From NCBI GenBank assembly GCA_017541995.1, contig JAFXYD010000073.1:1-54926 (forward strand): DNA of 54,926 nucleotides, given 5' to 3'. The notes below the pieces were generated by a model. The model did not search any database. It saw only the letters and a program-made list of their open reading frames with translations, and had not been told where the DNA came from. Source of the stretch: Oscillospiraceae bacterium (GTDB taxonomy: Bacteria > Bacillota > Clostridia > Oscillospirales > Oscillospiraceae). Of this stretch, positions 1 to 8,667 are shown one piece after another; position 1 is the first letter of the stretch; each line of letters opens with the position of its first letter. The position numbers and the translations under genes are program-made.

Positions 1-20
1 CAATCCTGAGAGGCAAACCC

Positions 21-42
21 GTAGCGGCGCACATTGTGCGCC
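21..42 (+). repeat. REP-like GTAG hairpin in the rRNA operon spacer
   Basis: A GTAG head is followed by an inverted repeat, GGCGCAC-ATT-GTGCGCC. It matches the layout of the other GTAG-headed hairpins in the backbone but has its own stem sequence. It lies just upstream of the 5S rRNA, probably in the 23S-5S spacer, although the 23S gene itself is outside the window. Confidence 0.6.
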
Positions 43-62
43 ACGAAAGAGCGCCTCAAGAA

Positions 63-177
63 GTTGGTATTGATTGGCTTGAGGGTCCACCTGTTCCCAT
101 CCCGAACACAGAAGTTAAGCTCAAGTTCGTCGACGATAGTACATGGGTGACTGTGTGTGAAAATAGATAATGCCAAC
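63..177 (+). rRNA. rrf: 5S ribosomal RNA
   Basis: This is the 5S component of the large ribosomal subunit. The terminal helix is visible as GTTGGTAT at the 5' end and ATGCCAAC at the 3' end. The internal CCGAACACAGAAGTTAAG block is the universal bacterial 5S loop region, and the length of about 115 nt is normal. It is the last gene of an rRNA operon entering from the left and is followed directly by an intrinsic terminator. Confidence 0.93.
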
Positions 178-182
178 ATTTT

Positions 183-213
183 AGCTCCATCCGAAAGGAT
201 GGGGCTTTTTTTA
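183..213 (+). terminator. Intrinsic terminator of the rRNA operon
   Basis: The stem AGCTCCATCC / GGATGGGGCT closes on a GAAA tetraloop and is followed by seven T residues. This is a textbook Rho-independent terminator immediately after the 5S rRNA. Confidence 0.9.
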
Positions 214-242
214 TTGCAAAATGCCGGAAAATACGTTAAAAT
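214..242 (+). promoter_or_regulatory. Predicted housekeeping promoter for the ECF-sigma/ABC operon
   Basis: TTGCAA (214-219) and TAAAAT (237-242) are separated by 17 bp, a good sigma-A arrangement. It starts at the end of the rRNA terminator and lies 55 bp before the sigma factor gene. A self-regulated ECF promoter could also exist here but none can be identified with confidence. Confidence 0.5.
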
Positions 243-296
243 CCAGCTGCTGCTGCGTCTATACAAGCAGAGCGGCAAGGAAGGGAGTGGTCAGAC

Positions 297-854
297 TTGG
301 AGGATCAGGAAATACTCGCGCTGCTGGATCGCCGTGACGAGGCGGCGATTCCGGCCCTGCAGGAGGCCTACGGCGCCTATTGCCGCAAAATCGCCGCCGG
401 TATTCTGGAACGGCCGGAGGACTGCGAGGAGTGCCTGAACGACCTGTGGCACCAGGCCTGGCGGCACTTGCCGGGCAATCCCCCCCGGGAGCTGCGCCTG
501 TACCTGGCTGCCGCCACCCGGAATCTCTGCGTCAGCCGCTACCGGGCCCAGACTGCGGAGAAGCGGGGCGGACGCTCCGCCCTGCTGCTGGAGGAGCTTT
601 CCGAATGTATCACAGACGGCCGCTCCGCTGAGGACGCCGTGCTCCAGCAGGAGCTGGCCCGGGCGGTGAACGACTTTTTGAAAACCCTGTCCGCCCGCAG
701 CCGGGATCTGTTTCTGCGCCGGTATTTCTACGCGGAATCGATTCAGGAGATTGCGGCGCGCTACCGGCTTCGGGAGGGGGCGGTGTACATGTCCCTGTCC
801 CGCACCCGCATGAAGCTGCGAAAGTATCTGCAGAAGGGAGGTTATCTGGAGTGA
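297..854 (+). CDS. ECF-type RNA polymerase sigma factor
   Basis: A sigma-70-family factor of 185 residues, the usual ECF size, that would direct RNA polymerase to a small regulon. Region 2 spans about residues 10-95 and contains the conserved RNLCVSRYRA stretch. Region 4 spans about 125-178 with a helix-turn-helix around QEIAARYRLREGAVYMSLSR. The start is TTG preceded by AAGGGAG; no in-frame ATG fits. The stop overlaps the next gene, which looks like its membrane-bound partner, so the pair probably senses an envelope signal and controls the downstream lipoprotein/ABC genes. That regulatory role is inferred from context. Confidence 0.85.
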   Translation: MEDQEILALLDRRDEAAIPALQEAYGAYCRKIAAGILERPEDCEECLNDLWHQAWRHLPGNPPRELRLYLAAATRNLCVSRYRAQTAEKRGGRSALLLEELSECITDGRSAEDAVLQQELARAVNDFLKTLSARSRDLFLRRYFYAESIQEIAARYRLREGAVYMSLSRTRMKLRKYLQKGGYLE

Positions 855-2116
855 ACGTCTACGATCTGTACGAGGCCATTGGCGGCGCCGAGGAGCAATA
901 TCTGCTTCACAGCGAGCGGCGGGTGAGCAAGGCGGGACGGCGTATGTTCCGACTGTGTACGGCGCTGGGGATTTTGATTATGGCCCTGCTGACTACAGCG
1001 GCGGCCAGTCCCTCTGTCCGACGCTGGCTCTTTGGGGTGGAGCAGCTTCGGACCGTGCGCATGGGCGAGAGAATTGCCATCGTCAACGGCGATTTTCAAT
1101 ATGAGCAAAACAGCTTCCTCTCCGTGATTCCGGAGGCGGAGCTGCAAGAGAATCCGCCCCAGACCCTGGAGGCCCTCTATATTCCCCGAATCCTGGCCGA
1201 GGAATGGGTTCCCGGCGATCCCTACACGGTGGAGCGGGAGTACCCGGAGCTGTTCTATCAGGTGGAGGCGAATCGCCGGTCGAAGAACCAGGAGACCTGT
1301 CTGGTCTTCTATGGGCAGGATTCCGTTACGGAGCAGGGCAGCCGGGTTCGGGCAATCTACCATCAATATGCAGTCTCCCTTTTGCAGAGCGGCGAACCGC
1401 TTCTGCTGCCGGAGCTGGGGCCGGACAACGCCTATACAGTCAGCAACGAGACCGTCGCGGATCGGGGCGTCTGCTCCATTGTCATCCCCGCCTGGAAATC
1501 GACGACGCGCACCGCTGACGCCCAGTATTGGTACTTCTGGTCTGACGGAGACTATCTCTATTCCGTTGGCTTCAACTGTCAGCCGGAGCAGGCGCTGCTG
1601 GAGGGGATCATTACGGATCTCAAGCAGGTTCGCTCCACCTACCGCTATATCAATTCCGAAAACCGCAAACTGCTGCGGCCCCTGACACGAAATCTGATGC
1701 CGGCCTGGGTACCGGAGGGTTACACGTGGCTGGAGGATTACATTCCCTATGATTTCAAGGACGGCTCCGTCAGCTTCTTCTGGTTCGGCCCCGCGAAGGA
1801 GACCGGCGGGCGCGGCTATTTCCGGCTAAAGCTCTCCACCGACCCCGAGGCGCTTCGGAATGAACAGATGTTCTGGGCGGCGGAGGCCTTCCCGGAATAC
1901 AGGGAGTACACCCGGACAGAATGCACCGTGCGGGGCAGACCCGCTGAGCTCTATGCGTCCAAGCAGGCTGTGGAGCTGGTTTGGCAGGAGGCCGACGGCG
2001 TTACCGTGGAGCTGCACTCTGAATATGCCCGCCGTCTCAGCGCGGAGGAGCTTCTTAAGATTGCGGAGTCTCTGACCGACGCACCCATTTCGTACTATGA
2101 GGAGGAAACGCCATGA
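851..2116 (+). CDS. Membrane-anchored anti-sigma-like protein, DUF4367-type C-terminus
   Basis: A 421-residue single-pass membrane protein. The N-terminal cytosolic segment (about 1-34, MNVYDLYEAIGGAEE) resembles proteins paired with ECF factors in Clostridia. One membrane segment lies at about 35-53. A large extracellular region ends in a DUF4367-like domain (about 285-410, with PAWVPEGYTW and a closing LSAEELLKIAESL). The start is GTG at 851, overlapping the sigma-factor stop (GTGA), which implies translational coupling. An anti-sigma role is inferred from position and topology; no ZAS-type zinc motif is visible. It could also be a signal sensor that acts indirectly. Confidence 0.65.
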   Translation: MNVYDLYEAIGGAEEQYLLHSERRVSKAGRRMFRLCTALGILIMALLTTAAASPSVRRWLFGVEQLRTVRMGERIAIVNGDFQYEQNSFLSVIPEAELQENPPQTLEALYIPRILAEEWVPGDPYTVEREYPELFYQVEANRRSKNQETCLVFYGQDSVTEQGSRVRAIYHQYAVSLLQSGEPLLLPELGPDNAYTVSNETVADRGVCSIVIPAWKSTTRTADAQYWYFWSDGDYLYSVGFNCQPEQALLEGIITDLKQVRSTYRYINSENRKLLRPLTRNLMPAWVPEGYTWLEDYIPYDFKDGSVSFFWFGPAKETGGRGYFRLKLSTDPEALRNEQMFWAAEAFPEYREYTRTECTVRGRPAELYASKQAVELVWQEADGVTVELHSEYARRLSAEELLKIAESLTDAPISYYEEETP

Positions 2117-3588
2117 AAAAGCTGCTCTGCGGCCTGCTTGCCCTGCTGCTGCTTGTGAGCTTGCCGGGCTGCAAGGACAAGCCGGAAACCACCGCGCCGT
2201 CGGTGAGCCTATCCTCGGCGACTGATCAGCAGGCAGAAACCGACCCGCCTCAAACTGAGCCGCCGGAGCCCCTGCCCATTCTGCCCCTGGACGACAGCCA
2301 GATGGAAGACCCGGCGGCCCGGGTCATCGACCGGGCGCCGACGGAGGGCCGGGAGGGGCTGGCCATACCGGGCATGACAAAGTATCCGCCCGAAGGAATG
2401 AGCATCAACTACATGACTTCTTACGGGGGACTCATCCTGTACCCCAACGCCTCTCCGCTGCATTCTTATCGCAGCATCGAACCCAGCTTTCAGCAGTGGA
2501 ATCCGGAAACCTTTCGCCTGTTGGCGGATCCCTTCCGCTCCGCCTATCAGCTGGAGATCCGGGAATGGACGCCGGAGGCAGCTCCGCAATTGGATCCTGC
2601 TGCGCAGCCCAATGCCCTGCCCTATTTCATCTACGCCTCCTGGCGGGGCATGGATTGGAAGGAGCTGGCCTGCCTGGAGCTGGCCGCCCGGGAGGATCCT
2701 GACGGCGGGGACGCTGCCCGGGCCCGGGATGCCTTCCGGGATCAATACCTGGAGGACTTTCTGGCCCTGCAGCCGGAGGATCTGCCGTCCCTGCCCTATT
2801 TGTACGAGATTGCGTTCTCCTTCCCGCCGGAGGTCGAGGGCGGACAGGTGGTGGATGAAAACGTCTCCGATCTGACATGTACCGTGGACGATTTCCACCT
2901 CGGAGGCTGCAGCTTCGGGGGCTACGGTTTCTCGCTGCGGGCGGAGGATCCCCGCCCTGCCGAGAGCCCGGGGCTGAGCCTGTTGCAGCCGGGGTACGAG
3001 GCTTTGGCCGCGCCCCTTAACAACGGCGACTGCCGGGCAAAGGCGATGGAATTCACTGCCGGGGCAGATCTGACCCTGCGCGGCCTCAAGCTGTACAAGT
3101 CCAAGATTCAGATGGAAGGAATCACCGTCCTTCGCACACGAAGCGGGGAGACCCGGGAGGAGCCCTGGGACGGGGCAAGCGACCTGCCGGTACGCGCCGG
3201 GGAGACTGTGGAAATCCTCCTGACCCTTCACGACCCCGAGGCAGAGAATCGGGTCAATGTGTTCTGGCCGGACGGCGTCATCCACGGCCACAACCCCAAG
3301 GCTGCCCGCCCCGAGGATCGGGTCGAGTACTTCAACGCCACGCTGGGCGCCTATTGCAGGGATCAGTTCTGCGTCCTGGACTACAGCCTGGGGGAGGAGG
3401 CCCACACGGCGGTCTCCGAGCTGATCCTGCGCCATGAGGTCAACCCCTGGGAGCTGATCTTCCTCATTGCCTGCGACGGGGATCATCAGTTTTCCAAGCA
3501 TCTGTATTCCTATTATCTGGACTATTACAATCCCCTGTTCAATCCAGCCTGGCAGGGGGAAACGCCTTCTATGGAGGTAACGCCATGA
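2113..3588 (+). CDS. Surface lipoprotein, paralogue A of a tandem pair
   Basis: A 491-residue predicted lipoprotein with a hydrophobic signal peptide and lipobox LPGC (Cys20), followed by a Thr/Pro/Glu-rich linker to about residue 60. I do not recognise the family. It shares blocks with the next gene: YFIYASWRGMDWKELA here against YYLYQIYRGTDWKEYA there, similar acidic YLEDFLAL / YWQDYLSL and DLPxxY stretches, and a C-terminal tail rich in YY pairs. ATG overlaps the previous stop (ATGA). In this operon it could be a ligand-binding or client protein of the ABC exporter, which is inference only. Confidence 0.75.
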   Translation: MKKLLCGLLALLLLVSLPGCKDKPETTAPSVSLSSATDQQAETDPPQTEPPEPLPILPLDDSQMEDPAARVIDRAPTEGREGLAIPGMTKYPPEGMSINYMTSYGGLILYPNASPLHSYRSIEPSFQQWNPETFRLLADPFRSAYQLEIREWTPEAAPQLDPAAQPNALPYFIYASWRGMDWKELACLELAAREDPDGGDAARARDAFRDQYLEDFLALQPEDLPSLPYLYEIAFSFPPEVEGGQVVDENVSDLTCTVDDFHLGGCSFGGYGFSLRAEDPRPAESPGLSLLQPGYEALAAPLNNGDCRAKAMEFTAGADLTLRGLKLYKSKIQMEGITVLRTRSGETREEPWDGASDLPVRAGETVEILLTLHDPEAENRVNVFWPDGVIHGHNPKAARPEDRVEYFNATLGAYCRDQFCVLDYSLGEEAHTAVSELILRHEVNPWELIFLIACDGDHQFSKHLYSYYLDYYNPLFNPAWQGETPSMEVTP

Positions 3589-4883
3589 AAAAAACACGGA
3601 TCTTCATCCTGACAGCCCTTCTGCTGCTGTCCTGCCTGACTGGCTGCGGGAGCGAGCCGGAACCCACCGCGTCTGCGTCTACGGAGGCGACTGCGCCCCA
3701 GGAGAGCTCCATCCGCCCCACGGCCCCGGCGGAATACGCCAATCCCTTTTCCGACACACCCCCGGAGGGGGACGTGATCGTCCTCAATCCCGGCTTCGGC
3801 CAGGACATCTGGCCACGCCATTCCGGGTTTCCGGAGTTCGACCTGTATGTGATTTCCAAGCATCTGCTGGATACCACCGACTTTTCCCTTTCCATGCCGA
3901 TCCAAAGCGGCTACACGGCGGAGGTTAATGAAATCTCCGTGATCCCCGCACCGAATCTTGACATGCCCAGCGACGCGAATACCGCCATCCATGGCATCCA
4001 TACCTTCCCCTATTACCTCTACCAGATCTACCGGGGAACGGATTGGAAGGAATATGCCAGCCTCCAGCAGAAGCTCGAAAGCCTTGACATTTTTTCGGAT
4101 CCGGATGACTACAACGCGACGCAGGAGGCCCGGGACACGCTTGCCCTGCAATACTGGCAGGACTATCTCTCACTGACCGCCAGGGATCTGCCGGTGTTCT
4201 ACGCCTATCAGATCCAGGTTCGTTTCTCCATGGACACTGCGGAGATCTACGATGAGGAATGCAGCCGGATCGAGCTGCACCTGGGGGACTTCGATACCGT
4301 GCTGGAGGGCGGAAGCTTCCGCATCCACGCGGAGTCTCCGCCCCTGGAGGTTCCGTCATTTGACGGCTGGCTGGGCATCCATCCGGGCATTCTGGGCCCA
4401 TTTCGGGCGTACTGCTGGGCCTGGGACCAGGGGATCGAGCGGATCGAGCAGCTGATGGACCTGGACGCCACGGAGGACATCACCCTGACAGACTTCTCCA
4501 TCTATGGCGGCAGGCTGGAGGTTCTTGCGCTCAACGTGACCATCTCCTCCGACAGCGGCGGTGCTGTGGACTTCTATTGGGACGGAAAGACCCCGGTGAA
4601 GCTGAAGGCGGGTGAGCATCTGGACATCACCGCCGTGGTCCGGGATCCCTCCTGGTCCGGCAGCTACAACTACGGCGCGCGCTCCCTTGCCATCATGCGG
4701 TACAGCTGCGGCGAGAAGACGGCCACCCACTTGGCGGAAATCATTCTCGAAAGCGCCCCGGATCTCTGGGAGGCCTACGCCGCCTGGTTTGACGGCCTGG
4801 ATATTTCCTCCTATTATCGGGATTATTACCGGTACGACTGGAGAAATGACTGGCGGGCAGAGTTCACGGAGGCCCAGCCATGA
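3585..4883 (+). CDS. Surface lipoprotein, paralogue B of a tandem pair
   Basis: A 432-residue predicted lipoprotein with lipobox LTGC (Cys21) and a short Ser/Thr/Ala-rich linker. It is a diverged paralogue of the preceding lipoprotein: the DWKE block, the DYLSL...DLPVFYAYQI block, a sheet-rich C-terminal half and the terminal SSYYRDYYRYDW tail all have counterparts there. The tandem pair points to a local gene duplication. ATG overlaps the upstream stop by four bases and the stop overlaps the permease start, so it is part of one coupled operon. Molecular function unknown. Confidence 0.75.
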   Translation: MKKTRIFILTALLLLSCLTGCGSEPEPTASASTEATAPQESSIRPTAPAEYANPFSDTPPEGDVIVLNPGFGQDIWPRHSGFPEFDLYVISKHLLDTTDFSLSMPIQSGYTAEVNEISVIPAPNLDMPSDANTAIHGIHTFPYYLYQIYRGTDWKEYASLQQKLESLDIFSDPDDYNATQEARDTLALQYWQDYLSLTARDLPVFYAYQIQVRFSMDTAEIYDEECSRIELHLGDFDTVLEGGSFRIHAESPPLEVPSFDGWLGIHPGILGPFRAYCWAWDQGIERIEQLMDLDATEDITLTDFSIYGGRLEVLALNVTISSDSGGAVDFYWDGKTPVKLKAGEHLDITAVVRDPSWSGSYNYGARSLAIMRYSCGEKTATHLAEIILESAPDLWEAYAAWFDGLDISSYYRDYYRYDWRNDWRAEFTEAQP

Positions 4884-6133
4884 GGCCCCTGCGGCGGCTG
4901 GGCCACGCCGCGAAGATGGTCTGGCGGAACAAAAAGCGCTACGCCTTTTTATCCGTCACCATCGTGCTGTCCTTTTCCCTGCTGCTGGGCTATTTGCTCT
5001 ACGCAGACAGCAAGAATTATAACAACTATAAGGGCGTCTTCGCCTGTGACCGGGGCATTGTGATCCTGAGTACCGTGGATAAAAGCAGCGCCTATTGGGA
5101 GCGGGTGGACCGTCTGCTGGAAAAGATCCCCGATACCCATGCCTACGCAATGTTATATTCCAGCCTTCCTTTTATCGGCAATGCCATCGACCTTGCAAAA
5201 CCGGAAGGACGGATCGAAGGTGGCGGCATTTCCGTATACGCCCTGCCCCAGCAGGTGTTCGGCCTCTATGACGGCTTCGGTTCTACCCTGGGAATCGAGT
5301 GGCGGGAGGGGGAGGAGCGGGAGGGCATCCGTCTGGGGCCCGGAGAGGCCCTGGCCAACGAGGCCCTGCTCTCCATGCTGCCCGAGGGGGCCACAGAGCT
5401 GGATGAAGCCTTTGGCTCCCATACGGATCAAGACGTCCTGCACTTTGTCAAGCTGAAGCTGGTGGGCACCGTGAAGCCGAAGGACAGCGGCGCGGAAGCC
5501 CAAAGCAGGCAGCAAAACACGCAGCCCACCCTCTACGTCTCCCGGGCGGAGTTTAACCCAACCGAGCTGCCGGACCTGACTTGGAGCCAGCGGATCGTGA
5601 TCCACTCCCCTCAGCCCGAGAAGGTCTATCAGCTGGGCAAGGGCCTCGGCCCGGACACCTGGGAGCCCCGGGCGGTTTATCGCGACCAAGACCGGGCTAT
5701 GGAGCAGGAGCGGCAAGACGCCAGGATCAAGGCAATTCTCACCGTGGGCCTGTTTCTGCTGCTGGGGATCAACCTCTATTCCAGCTTCTCCAACGCCCTG
5801 AACGAGCGGAAGTTCGAGATCGGCGTCAAGCGGGCCATCGGCGCCGGTGCGCCCCAGATCGTGGGGCAGTTCACCCTGGAGAGCCTGCTGGTGCTGCTGG
5901 GGGACCTGGCCCTCTCCGTGGCCCTGGTCACGGGGGCCGGGATCGCCTATAAGTTCTTTATGGAGCGGACGCCGGACGATCTGGGCCGCTTCCACGTGTT
6001 CACCCTCTATATCACCCCCTGGTCCGTGGCGATGTTCGCCGTCTGCTCCCTGTCGCTGACGGTGGTGTTCAGCCTCCTGTTCTCCTACCAGGCCACCCGG
6101 GTTCAGGTCATCGACTACCTGAAGGGAGAATAG
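4880..6133 (+). CDS. MacB/FtsX-type ABC transporter permease
   Basis: A 417-residue permease. One N-terminal membrane segment (about 23-43) is followed by a large extracellular MacB-PCD-like domain (about 45-275) and three C-terminal membrane segments (about 283-303, 335-360, 375-400), the FtsX arrangement. The ...ALNERKFEIGVKRAIGAG... stretch after the second segment is the conserved FtsX/MacB cytoplasmic motif. Together with the adaptor (6167) and ATPase (7030) it makes a MacAB-like or lipoprotein/peptide exporter. Substrate unknown; resistance to envelope-active peptides is a common role for such systems and is only inferred here. Confidence 0.85.
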   Translation: MRPLRRLGHAAKMVWRNKKRYAFLSVTIVLSFSLLLGYLLYADSKNYNNYKGVFACDRGIVILSTVDKSSAYWERVDRLLEKIPDTHAYAMLYSSLPFIGNAIDLAKPEGRIEGGGISVYALPQQVFGLYDGFGSTLGIEWREGEEREGIRLGPGEALANEALLSMLPEGATELDEAFGSHTDQDVLHFVKLKLVGTVKPKDSGAEAQSRQQNTQPTLYVSRAEFNPTELPDLTWSQRIVIHSPQPEKVYQLGKGLGPDTWEPRAVYRDQDRAMEQERQDARIKAILTVGLFLLLGINLYSSFSNALNERKFEIGVKRAIGAGAPQIVGQFTLESLLVLLGDLALSVALVTGAGIAYKFFMERTPDDLGRFHVFTLYITPWSVAMFAVCSLSLTVVFSLLFSYQATRVQVIDYLKGE

Positions 6134-6166
6134 CCCTCCCCACGGCGTCAAAAGAAAGGAGCCTTT

Positions 6167-7033
6167 ATGAAAAAAGTCCTCAAATTCTGTATGCGTTTCG
6201 TCTTCGTCCTGGTGATCTTAGCCCTGCTGGCGGCGCCCCTGTATCTGATCCATCGGATCTCCGCCGACGAGATCAAAAGCTATAACACCCCGGAGCAGCT
6301 GGTCTTTGTGGACGCCTCCTTCGGCGTGCCTGTCCTCGCCGCCCGGGAGGACGTGGCGGAGAAAATCCACGTTTCCGGCGTCTTCGTGCCGGTGGAAAGC
6401 TACGATATGGAGCTCAAGGGCTGGGGCCTGGATCAGATCCGCTGGAGCGTGGACCCCGGCGCTGAGGTCACCGAGGGGCAGGTGCTGGGTCTGCTGCGGG
6501 ACAGCGAGATCCAGAGCCCCGTCAACGGCATCGTGGTGAGCCTGAACAACTACGGCAGCAAGCCCTACGTCCGCTTCCGGCTGGTGGAGCCCATCCAGCT
6601 GGAGTGCCACGTGGACCAGCAGACCCTGGAGGATCTGCGGGCCTCCGAGGCCCTGAGCACCAAGGCGGGGGAGACGGTGCGGCTGGAAAGCGTGTCCATC
6701 ACCCGGGACCTGGAGGGTCTGACCACGGTGCGCCTGTCCATCGACTCGGAGCGCTACGTCTGCGGCCAGGGGGTCAGCGAGCTGGAGCTGAACACCGGGG
6801 TGGTCTTCCAGAAGACCCTGGTGCTGCCGGTGAGCTGCGTGTATCAGAAGACCCCCGGCGAGGAGGAGCCCTGGTACGCCCGGGAGGTCACCAAGGACGG
6901 GGCCCTGGTGGGTGAGATCGAGGTGAAGCCGGGCTACACCGACGGCAAAAAGATCTGCGTCACGGGAGCCGTGGAGGGTCACTATTACGACTCCGGCTAC
7001 GGCTCGTTCACGACAACGGGTGGCGGACAATGA
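6167..7033 (+). CDS. HlyD/MacA-like periplasmic-type adaptor subunit
   Basis: A 288-residue protein with an N-terminal membrane anchor (about 8-28) and an extracellular barrel-sandwich/lipoyl-like region: WSVDPGAEVTEGQVLGLLRD and SPVNGIVVSLNNYG form the two half-motifs typical of membrane fusion proteins. A C-terminal beta-barrel-like region follows. The 33-bp gap from the permease carries the ribosome site AAAGGAGCC. In Gram-positives such adaptors pair with MacB-like permeases and probably span the cell wall zone. The stop overlaps the ATPase start. Confidence 0.75.
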   Translation: MKKVLKFCMRFVFVLVILALLAAPLYLIHRISADEIKSYNTPEQLVFVDASFGVPVLAAREDVAEKIHVSGVFVPVESYDMELKGWGLDQIRWSVDPGAEVTEGQVLGLLRDSEIQSPVNGIVVSLNNYGSKPYVRFRLVEPIQLECHVDQQTLEDLRASEALSTKAGETVRLESVSITRDLEGLTTVRLSIDSERYVCGQGVSELELNTGVVFQKTLVLPVSCVYQKTPGEEEPWYAREVTKDGALVGEIEVKPGYTDGKKICVTGAVEGHYYDSGYGSFTTTGGGQ

Positions 7034-7668
7034 AGGAGCTGAACGTGACCCTGGAGCACGTCCGCAAGGCCTACGCCCGTCCGGTGCTGGAGGACGTCAA
7101 TCTGGAAATCACCAACGACAGCTACATCGCGGTGGTGGGGCGCTCGGGCTCGGGAAAGTCCACCCTGCTGAACATCCTGGGGCTGGTGGAGGAACGGGAC
7201 GGGGGCGAGTACCGCTTCAACGGCAAAAAAATCACCGTCGGCGGGGACTACGCGAAGCTCCGGCGGGAGAACATCGGCTTTATCTTCCAGGCCTACCATC
7301 TGATCCCCACCCTGTCCTGCCGGGAGAATATCCTGCTGCCCACCCTCTACGGGAAGGGCGGGGCCCTGTATGACGAGCTGGTGGAGCGCCTGCAGCTGGA
7401 GCCCCTGCTGGGGCAGCGGGTGAACACCCTCTCCGGCGGCGAAAAGCAGCGGGTGGCCATCGCCCGGGCCCTGATCCTGGACCCCTGCCTGATCCTGGCG
7501 GACGAGCCCACGGGAAATCTGGACCCGGCCAACCGGGAGATCATCTACGGCGTCCTGCACCGGGAGCACGAAAAGGGCCGGGGCATCCTGGTCATCACCC
7601 ACGACAAGGACACCGCCGCCCAGGCGGAAACCGTCCTGCGCCTGGAGAGCGGCCGGCTGGTCTCGTAG
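7030..7668 (+). CDS. ABC transporter ATP-binding protein
   Basis: A 212-residue nucleotide-binding domain of the MacB/LolD class. Walker A is GRSGSGKST (37-45), the Q-loop is FIFQAYH (85-90), the signature is LSGGEKQR (134-141), Walker B with D-loop is [12 protein letters not shown] (154-165), and the switch histidine is H191. The length is normal for a stand-alone subunit. It is the last gene of the operon and overlaps the adaptor stop (ATGA). It would energise the permease at 4880. Confidence 0.93.
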   Translation: MKELNVTLEHVRKAYARPVLEDVNLEITNDSYIAVVGRSGSGKSTLLNILGLVEERDGGEYRFNGKKITVGGDYAKLRRENIGFIFQAYHLIPTLSCRENILLPTLYGKGGALYDELVERLQLEPLLGQRVNTLSGGEKQRVAIARALILDPCLILADEPTGNLDPANREIIYGVLHREHEKGRGILVITHDKDTAAQAETVLRLESGRLVS

Positions 7669-7683
7669 CGGCGGCCCCGCCCG

Positions 7684-7799
7684 CAGCGGCGGTCATCGGC
7701 AGCCCTGTCCCTGTAGGGGCGGTCATCGGCCGCCCTAACCCTGTAGGGGCGGTCACCGGCCGCCCTATCCCCCGCCCGCAGCGGCGATCACCGATCGCC
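7684..7799 (+). repeat. Cluster of four REP-like GTAG/GCAG hairpins
   Basis: Four head-to-tail hairpins lie at 7684-7706, 7713-7735, 7743-7765 and 7778-7799. Two have the head GTAG and the stem GGGCGG/CCGCCC. The last has GCAG and a different, still perfect, stem (GGCGATC-ACC-GATCGCC). The first is degraded. They fill the gap after the ABC operon and no gene is visible here. Confidence 0.75.
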
Positions 7800-7824
7800 A
7801 CATGCGCCCCGCCGGGCAAAAAAA

Positions 7825-7897
7825 GGAACAAAGAATAAGGAATAAGGAATAAGCTGCCGACAATCGCGCTTATTCCTTATTCCTTATTCCCTGTTCC
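7825..7897. repeat. Heptamer inverted-repeat element (GGAATAA)n / (TTATTCC)n
   Basis: The left arm is three near-perfect copies of the 7-mer GGAATAA and the right arm is three copies of its complement, around a 15-nt loop. The arms can form a stem of over 20 bp. It lies between the ends of two convergent genes and could serve as a transcription barrier, though there is no clean T-run. Related elements sit at 10541, 24079 and 33257. Confidence 0.75.
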
Positions 7898-7923
7898 GGA
7901 TATGTTTTTGCGGACGTTTTCCG

Positions 7924-8514
7924 TTATTCCCGCGCCGCCGCTTCCGGCTCGCCGTTCAGACTGCTGAGATAGGCCTTGAGATAGCGGATCAGCAGGCGGG
8001 CTTCCTTCTCGGGCATGGCCCGCAGATCCAGCCCCAGGCTGCCGTTGGTGTGGATCAGCTCCAGCAGGGTCTTCCTGTGGATGCTGTAGAGCAGGAAGAA
8101 GACCCCCGCCAGCAGCAGGCAGATGGCCCCGTCCAGCATGGGATTGATGACCAGCCCCTCGCTGAAATGGGTCAGCTTGTCCAGCAGCACCAGCACCGGC
8201 CCCAGCAGCAGGAAGAAAAAGGCCAGGCTGAGCAGCACCTGGTTGCGCTGGGGCATATACTTCATGCCCTGGAATTCCTGCAAATCCAGGCGGAAATCCG
8301 TCTTTTTCATCTGATAGCTGCGGCGGTCCCGGCTGACGGCGCACTTGCCCTTGCAGTAGACGGCCCGGTCGGAGAGCACCGCGAAGCACTTGCCCAGCCG
8401 CCCGTTTTTCAGGTAGGAGCGCAGCTGGGAGCTGCCCGCCGCGCAGAGATATTTTTCATCGTTCTCCAGGAAAATCTCGCCCCGGATCTGTTCTTCTTGG
8501 ATCGGCTTTGCCAT
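7924..8514 (-). CDS. Two-TM membrane protein of unknown function
   Basis: A 196-residue protein. I chose the ATG at 8514 because AGGAGG stands seven bases upstream; an earlier in-frame ATG lacks such a site. Residues 1-90 are soluble and basic, two hydrophobic segments span about 93-111 and 128-145, and a cytosolic tail of about 50 residues ends in acidic and alanine-rich sequence. The N-terminal part could be a PH-like or DUF-type domain followed by a hairpin membrane anchor, but no known motif is evident. It is transcribed divergently from mnmG. Confidence 0.7.
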   Translation of the reverse strand: MAKPIQEEQIRGEIFLENDEKYLCAAGSSQLRSYLKNGRLGKCFAVLSDRAVYCKGKCAVSRDRRSYQMKKTDFRLDLQEFQGMKYMPQRNQVLLSLAFFFLLLGPVLVLLDKLTHFSEGLVINPMLDGAICLLLAGVFFLLYSIHRKTLLELIHTNGSLGLDLRAMPEKEARLLIRYLKAYLSSLNGEPEAAARE

Positions 8515-8605
8515 AAAGCGCCTCCTGTTATGATTTTCATTTGTCATATAGTATCACGTTTCGGCTTGGATGTCAACGAAAGCGCAAGAAAAATTCATTT
8601 ACCCG

Positions 8606-8634
8606 TTGCCATTCCGGGCGGAATTCGGTATAAT
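8606..8634 (+). promoter_or_regulatory. Promoter of mnmG
   Basis: TTGCCA (8606-8611) and a perfect TATAAT (8629-8634) are separated by 17 bp. The transcript would start about 25 bases before the mnmG start codon. Confidence 0.8.
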
Positions 8635-8667
8635 ATAGGGAGAGCAACGAAGGAAGGAACCGGAAGC

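Noticed and set aside
1-296. tRNA genes after the 5S rRNA
   Set aside because: No cloverleaf or TTCGANTC-type arm is seen; the 5S is followed directly by a terminator and a promoter.
2209-3597. Long minus-strand frame opposite the first lipoprotein gene
   Set aside because: It mirrors the high-GC codon pattern of the plus-strand gene, has no ribosome site or domain, and the plus strand has a clear lipoprotein. The same holds for other long antisense frames, for example 8599-10626, 13292-14866, 21877-24075 and 30206-33067.
8050-8667. Longer N-terminus for MnmG
   Set aside because: This stretch is antisense to the two-TM membrane protein, and MnmG family length and the promoter at 8606-8634 both fix the start at 8668.
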